64,000 bases of DNA from Phoronis australis (taxonomy: Eukaryota > Phoronida > Phoronidae), in assembly GCA_002633005.1 (NCBI GenBank), contig NMRA01000008.1:502985-566984 (forward strand), given 5' to 3'. Positions 60,401 through 64,000 of the stretch are shown one piece after another. The notes under the pieces were generated by a model. That model had not been told where the DNA came from and did no database searches. It was given only the letters and a program-made list of their open reading frames with translations. How positions within the stretch are numbered: the stretch's first letter is position 1; each line of letters opens with the position of its first letter. The position numbers and the translations under genes are program-made.

Positions 60401-63361
60401 GCAACGGAGTACATGCGACTAATGCCCTCTAGCAGTAACTGTTGAGATTTGCCACAAACAGGCATACGCCCATTTGGTCAGGAGACAGTGGTAGTTTTAC
60501 ATTACAGACGATGAATGAAATGCAAAGACCGGATCACGGAATTCGTTTATCCGTTAGCATTCAACAGACATTGATGACACAATTTTTTTTCAAAGTTACA
60601 AAAATGAGCGACTGAGTAGTTGTGAACAAAGAAGTTACCCCATTGGCAAACTGCTTCAACTGCATCGTCCAGTATTCTTTTCAAACAAAACTTTTCACAA
60701 TGCCAAGGGATTGCCTGTATTGCCCCCTACGACTTCAAAGCAAAACTGCCAGCCGAGAAGACCAGTTGCGGTACCCACGTGACCCGACGCCGTGACTACA
60801 GAAACTCTCCCATTCATTGATATTCTAAAAGCACATTACAAGCGCAGCAAGTGCGGTATTTTTGACTGTTATGATGACAAAATGCCAAGACGCAATAAAT
60901 CTCTCAATTTGTGACAGTTAAAGATAGAAGAGACAGTTGAAAACATAACAGAGAAAAGCTCACTCAAGAAAGAAAGGAGCATAAGCTGTTTACCAACGTC
61001 AGATCCTGAAGAAGCCAAAGAGACAAAGCAGTTGACAACTCGAGAATCAAATAATGCCATAACCAGATTAGGTCAACAGGTATTATCACTTGTTGCTCAT
61101 CAGGGCCCAGTTGCATACAAGTTATACACCGTATAGCAACAATGACGTCGCATTATCACGCGTCACGTTGTTTTTGTTGAACAATGCACCTGACGTCATG
61201 CAACAATTTAACTTATCCAGCGGATAACTTTTGAAGCTTTATGCAACACAGCCCTGAAGTCCAAGTCAGCTAAACAGATTTGAAGTTGCTTTAAGTTTAA
61301 TGAAATGAGAGTTTTAGGGTTAGTCTGTTAACAGAATTGATCAATTCATATTTATGATCATGCAATTAACTGTCAGAACTTAACTAAGAAAGTTTACTCT
61401 GACTGCACATGCTACTTACGGGATCGGCGTATACTACTGTCCCTCTGCCAGCTATACTCAGCAAACAGTTCTTTAAAAGCTGGGTAACGACCAACATCCT
61501 GAAAGGCAAAAGATAGAGCAAATTTATGATATGCAACTGAACATAATTGTCATTCATTATTTGTCAACAGTAATTGTTACCTAATTTGGACAGATAGAAA
61601 TTTCCCCCAAAGGTTAGAAAGCGCTGTCGTCTCCTCAATACACACCTATTAGCCAAATTTCATGAAAATCCGTGAAAGACCTACAAAGATACTGAGGCAA
61701 GTTGCAGTTGAATCCACCTAAATATTCCCCCATGCTGTCCTATTCATGATAGGAACAAATCTGAAACATTTAACGAATTTCCGACTAGGGGTTCTGGAGA
61801 TATGTCAGCGGACTCTGGATGCCATATGGTGATGTGAGTGCATTAAAACCACCAATTTTGTCAATTACTTCTGTCGGAAATCGGTGAGATTTTATTGTAT
61901 GCACAGGATGAGTGTTTTTTAGCTTTAGGAGCCAAAAGCAACAAATTTTGATTATGAAATCATTCTTCAGGTACTTGGGACCTTCCCCGACAGTGACCAC
62001 ACTGACATGTCACTAAATACACGACTGTGACTACTTGCAAGTAATTGTTAACTTTTTGTTCACATCTTAAGATTAAAAAAATTGTTATCTATCAATCTAT
62101 AACTATTTGCAACCTACCCTGACAGTGACAACCAGCTGTGTTTGTGACTTGAGAAACTCCACGGCGTTACTGTGAGTGATGTTCTCAAACGTTTGACTGT
62201 TTACGTGGACCAGTTGGTCCCCCTCCACAATACCTTTCTGTTCGGCCAAACCCCCTCTGTCTACCCTGGTAAATGTAAAAAGATTATATTCATGTTAGCC
62301 AGTCCTCCACTACTGCGCCTGACAACAGTTTCAGCGTTCAGATATTTTGCCTGCTGCATACACAGTTACTGTCTACACAACTTTGAAGGTGAGAATGATT
62401 TGGCAGCAGTCTGTCCTCCGGACAAAATCTTTTGAACACACAAGGCTATCTGCTTTATTGTTGCACTGTGAACGACCGTCAAAGATACAGAGAGCTCGAA
62501 CGAATCGTGTTGAAGATGATTAATTGTGAACACTTGTTGTGTGTTCAACAAGTTTTGTCAAGTACTTTTAAATGTATAGACGTGTAAGCATATAAATCAT
62601 GTACTGGGGTCAACAGCGCATCCCATAAGTCCCTGCTCTTACTGTCACTTCAGTACACTAGTATCAGAGAAGCTGCAGACGTCAGACAAACTAAGCTGAA
62701 AACAATGATGGATTGTAATGGCAGTTGCCACAGCTGAAGTTGTTGGCAGTTCATGATGTCAGGTCAGGTGATTTAAGGATGCTTAACCTTGATTCGTTTC
62801 CTTTAAGCCTTATAAGGTAAAGATCAGTCAAAACTCTCGTAGAGATTAGCGACGGGGGAGAGAGGGCGAGAGAGGGGGAGNAGGGAGGGATGGAGAGATG
62901 GGAAGGGCGAGATGGAGAGATGGGAACGGAGGGATGGAGAGATGGGAAGGGCGAGATGGAGAGATGGGAAGGGACAGATGCAGAGAGAGAGATGATGGTT
63001 AAAACTGCCTACGCTTGCAACAATTCAAAATGTAACAGTATACTTTTACAAGATTACACAACAAAAATTAAACTGACAAAAAGTTAACCAAAAGATTAAA
63101 AACGACTGAAATCCCAATACACTGCATGAACAGTAAATTATAATACGAAACTTCACCAAATTGTCAAAATGGGCAATAAACTGAAAGTCCTACCTGGATA
63201 CAAATATCCCTAGACCATATTCACTGCCGCCTCGTATGTTGAAACCGAGGTACTGTTCACGTTTGGTCACTGTCAAGTTAACTCGGCGCTCAGAGTACAG
63301 GTGTTTCTGTGTGCTCTGGTCAAAGTTATCATTAACGATCTTCCTCATATGGGTGTCAAAC
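48306..63361 (-). CDS. PDZD7: PDZD7-like PDZ scaffold, 3' part (5' end beyond the window)
   Basis: At least 14 exons with consistent phases give about 1,100 residues. In order: PDZ2 (LGFNIRGG carboxylate loop; THS His at the class I position); a basic KRSRTF segment; a harmonin-N-like region ([17 protein letters not shown], then [14 protein letters not shown] and [12 protein letters not shown]); two long disordered exons; PDZ3 (LGISISGG loop; VTHPQAV helix) and a short tail. LLAILD(K/R)[14 protein letters not shown] and GLGIFVS are closely shared with vertebrate PDZD7, and domain order agrees, so this is PDZD7 rather than whirlin or harmonin. PDZD7 organises the usherin/ADGRV1/whirlin ankle-link complex at the base of stereocilia; a scaffold role at sensory cilia or microvilli is inferred. 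PDZ1 and the start are not in the window. The tail after PDZ3 is much shorter than in human. Confidence 0.92.
48937..49037 (-). CDS. PDZD7: PDZD7-like exon: PDZ3 carboxylate loop
   Basis: 101 nt between TTTTCTGCAG and GTAAAT. Encodes [20 protein letters not shown] and FPGGAA, nearly the same as human PDZ3. Confidence 0.93.
49060..49500. mobile_element. MITE with ~50-bp TIRs in a PDZD7-like intron
   Basis: CAGTGGCCGGTTGCATGAAA at the left and TTTCATACAACCGGCCACTG at the right are ends of TIRs about 50 bp long that continue through AGTCCCAAATAGGGACT. No ORF. In gene orientation it ends about 22 nt before the PDZ3 exon acceptor. Confidence 0.85.
50261..50886 (-). CDS. PDZD7: PDZD7-like exon: Ser/Pro-rich region and first strand of PDZ3
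   Basis: 626 nt, phase 2 in, phase 1 out (donor GTATGT). Encodes Ser-rich then polyproline tracts (PPPPPP and [10 protein letters not shown]), candidate SH3/WW ligands, and ends with [14 protein letters not shown], which starts PDZ3. Confidence 0.88.
51192..52185 (-). CDS. PDZD7: PDZD7-like exon: coiled coil and long disordered region
   Basis: 994 nt, acceptor ATTTGTAG, donor GTAAGT. Begins [15 protein letters not shown], then a charged helix ([18 protein letters not shown]). About 280 Ser/Asn/Glu-rich residues with several tyrosines in small motifs (DDYVPF, GLYAII, AIYATV) follow. The open frame runs further 5', but the phase and the match after the VP residues favour this acceptor. Confidence 0.85.
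52985..53249 (-). CDS. PDZD7: PDZD7-like exon: second half of harmonin-N-like domain
   Basis: 265 nt, acceptor TTGTTCCAG, donor GTAAGG. Encodes [19 protein letters not shown] and [20 protein letters not shown], the best match to vertebrate PDZD7. Confidence 0.95.
53323..53375. repeat. (AAAAC)n microsatellite
   Basis: About nine to ten CAAAA units, 75 bp upstream of the harmonin-N exon acceptor in gene orientation (a TTTTG tract on the transcript). Confidence 0.95.
54150..54319 (-). CDS. PDZD7: PDZD7-like exon: first half of harmonin-N-like domain
   Basis: 170 nt, acceptor CCCTTGCAG, donor GTGAGT. Encodes [20 protein letters not shown], matching human [20 protein letters not shown]. Confidence 0.93.
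54765..55200. mobile_element. MITE with ~50-bp TIRs in a PDZD7-like intron
   Basis: Left AATGATTGT...TATATTTGAGAACCTAGCTTTC is inverted at the right (GAAAGCTAGGTTCTCAAATA...ACAATCATT). A further inverted pair (CAAGTCTGGTT/AACCAGACTTG) lies at about 54815-54850. A 102-codon plus-strand ORF inside shows no recognised domain. Confidence 0.8.
55379..55415. repeat. Near-perfect 37-bp palindrome after a PDZD7-like splice donor
   Basis: 18-bp arms with one mismatch around a single base: GCCACCTGTTGGTCACAT, G, ATGTGGCCAACAGGTGGC. In gene orientation it begins 28 nt after the donor of exon 55444-55530. The same 18-mer half (GCCACCTGTTGGCCACAT) is at 41366-41383 in a SPATA24-like intron. Confidence 0.8.
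55444..55530 (-). CDS. PDZD7: PDZD7-like exon: basic linker
   Basis: 87 nt, phase 1-1, acceptor TTTTGTTCAG, donor GTAAGC. Encodes a Lys-rich linker ([18 protein letters not shown]). Symmetric phase means it could be skipped without frameshift. Confidence 0.85.
55862..56017 (-). CDS. PDZD7: PDZD7-like exon: basic KRSRTF segment
   Basis: 156 nt, phase 1-1, acceptor TTTATACAG, donor GTCTGC (non-optimal). Encodes an Arg/Lys-rich stretch then [17 protein letters not shown], aligning with human QRSKTLMNLFFKGG. Confidence 0.85.
57235..57482 (-). CDS. PDZD7: PDZD7-like exon with STLDSKK repeats
   Basis: 248 nt, acceptor TATTGCAG, donor GTAGTT. Starts MAIQTEE (compare human AMQTEP). At about residues 30-58 it holds four tandem 7-residue repeats of STLDSKK type, each encoded by a 21-nt unit. 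Confidence 0.85.
57864..57999 (-). CDS. PDZD7: PDZD7-like exon: linker after PDZ2
   Basis: 136 nt, acceptor GTCCACTTAG, donor GTAGTC. Encodes [19 protein letters not shown] and on to PDSF. Its first bases (GTCCC) and phase are the same as those of exon 59511-59735, so either can follow the 61.4-kb exon. Confidence 0.82.
59511..59735 (-). CDS. PDZD7: PDZD7-like alternative exon (cassette or terminal)
   Basis: After TTTTCATAG, in phase with the 61.4-kb exon. Encodes about 75 residues including a repetitive [19 protein letters not shown] tract. A GTAATG donor at 59505-59510 gives a 225-nt phase-neutral cassette. If read through, a TGA at 59497-59499 ends the protein, giving a short isoform with PDZ2 but no harmonin-N or PDZ3. 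No similarity to vertebrate PDZD7 was seen. Confidence 0.5.
60994..61005 (-). CDS. PDZD7: Candidate 12-nt microexon of the PDZD7-like gene
   Basis: TTTGGCTTCTTCAG precedes and GTAAAC follows 12 nt in phase 1-1, adding four residues (RSDV or similar) between the 61.4-kb and later exons. Supported only by splice-site quality and phase. Confidence 0.25.
61101..61256. mobile_element. MITE copy 2 (family shared with 3.9 kb)
   Basis: CAGGGCCCAGTTGCATA at the left is inverted as TATGCAACACAGCCCTG-like sequence at the right. The interior matches 3874-4018. Lies in a PDZD7-like intron. Confidence 0.7.
61420..61498 (-). CDS. PDZD7: PDZD7-like exon after PDZ2
   Basis: 79 nt, acceptor TTGCCTTTCAG, donor GTAAGT. 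Encodes [18 protein letters not shown], matching human ETGRYPAYKEMVSEYCW. Ends in phase 1. Confidence 0.93.
62118..62265 (-). CDS. PDZD7: PDZD7-like exon: second half of PDZ2
   Basis: 148 nt, acceptor TTTACCAG, donor GTAGGT. Encodes [19 protein letters not shown] and [15 protein letters not shown], close to human PDZ2; the His is the class I PDZ determinant. Confidence 0.95.
62840..62995. repeat. GA-rich minisatellite in a PDZD7-like intron
   Basis: Irregular repeats of GAGATGGGAAGGGCGAGATG type with one N at 62881. It lies between the two exons that encode PDZ2. Confidence 0.9.
63194..63361 (-). CDS. PDZD7: PDZD7-like exon: first half of PDZ2
   Basis: 168 nt ending at donor GTAGGA. Encodes [19 protein letters not shown] and EYGLGIFVS. 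The acceptor (TTGGTTGAAG, 63362-63371) has a poor pyrimidine tract, so the 5' boundary is less certain. Earlier exons lie to the right of 64000. Confidence 0.9.
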
Positions 63362-63371
63362 CTTCAACCAA

Positions 63372-64000
63372 GATCATTAATTTTGTTTACAACACACACA
63401 TAAACAATTAAACTTTGGATTGTCACAAGTTGTGTCTCACCAATAAGAGATGAGACTAAGTAACCCCTCTGTTTCCGATATGTTATGTCATCTGTCTGAC
63501 ACATTATAATGTTTTTCTTATACTTCATCATCCTCTGATAAACTTATAAAATTCCAGACCTTAATACAAGGCAATTAAAATGCGCAACAAACGCTACATT
63601 TAACAACCTTAAAAAATAAACGGAAATCATGCAGCTGCAATTTTTCAATAGGAAAAAGGATTCCTCATTCCACATAACTATGCCATGGATTGTGTGAAGT
63701 TTGCAGACTACTTCTGTTCCACCATTCCCAGACAGAAACTTGATTTATTCTAATTGGAAATTGGCGCTTTGAAATATGGCCGCTTATCCCAATAACAGCT
63801 GGGTGCAATACAGGCCAAAAGTATTCAGACAAAATGACCTGTACTTCCTTGCCACGGCAGCTAAGTGGAAGTTGAATACATCATCACAATGGCCTTTCCT
63901 CAAGACTGAGAATGAAAAAGAATTCTCAGAAGTTACTAAGGTGACTGATTAAAATATTTCGGGCATACTGGTCACAACCAGTCGTTTTAGCTGTTCAGAG
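63372..64000. other. PDZD7-like intron, running off the window
   Basis: No exon recognised; the next upstream exon is outside the window. Confidence 0.5.

Noticed and set aside
60229-60465. Minus-strand ORF as another PDZD7 exon
   Set aside because: No acceptor/donor pair with the required phase 1-1 was found, and the C-terminal half is hydrophobic, unlike PDZD7 linkers.

Overview
This is animal nuclear DNA: spliced genes with GT-AG introns, a C2H2 zinc-finger gene, a PDZD7-type PDZ scaffold, a SPATA24-type coiled-coil gene, eukaryotic tRNA genes with internal promoters, and many short non-autonomous transposons. Gene content and repeat style suggest a marine invertebrate, perhaps a deuterostome. 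The species cannot be fixed from the sequence alone. There is one 266-base run of N (38229-38494) and single Ns at 23512, 28752 and 62881.

Layout. 1-5.1 kb: no gene recognised. 5.1-6.2 kb (minus): intronless multi-pass membrane RING-H2 ubiquitin ligase. 6.3-22 kb: gene-poor, with a 23-bp minisatellite, hairpins, MITEs, a TTAA-flanked transposon carrying a transposase fragment, an orphan 211-codon ORF and a tRNA-derived SINE. 22.3-29.4 kb: a minus-strand tRNA-Gln cluster (four intact genes, one decayed). Two of the genes sit in a tandem duplication of about 2.3 kb, and the second duplicate is interrupted by a 528-bp foldback element whose empty site is preserved in the first. 29.4-34 kb: repeats only. 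34.4-36.1 kb (plus): a two-exon gene for a four-finger C2H2 protein. 39.1-45.4 kb (plus): SPATA24-like gene, five coding exons; intron 3 holds a probable solo LTR with a strong heat-shock-element array. 48.3-64 kb (minus): the 3' part of a PDZD7-like gene, at least 14 coding exons with PDZ2, a harmonin-N-like region, long disordered exons and PDZ3. Its 5' end, with the expected PDZ1, lies beyond the right edge.

SPATA24 and PDZD7 are convergent, about 3.1 kb apart between stop codons. Known homologues act in spermatogenesis and in the ankle-link (Usher type 2) complex of hair-cell stereocilia. No operon-like or defence system is seen. The most unusual structures are the foldback element with 21-bp periodic arms, the heat-shock-element LTR, the tRNA-Gln tandem duplication, and a possible alternative exon in PDZD7 ending in an in-frame stop.
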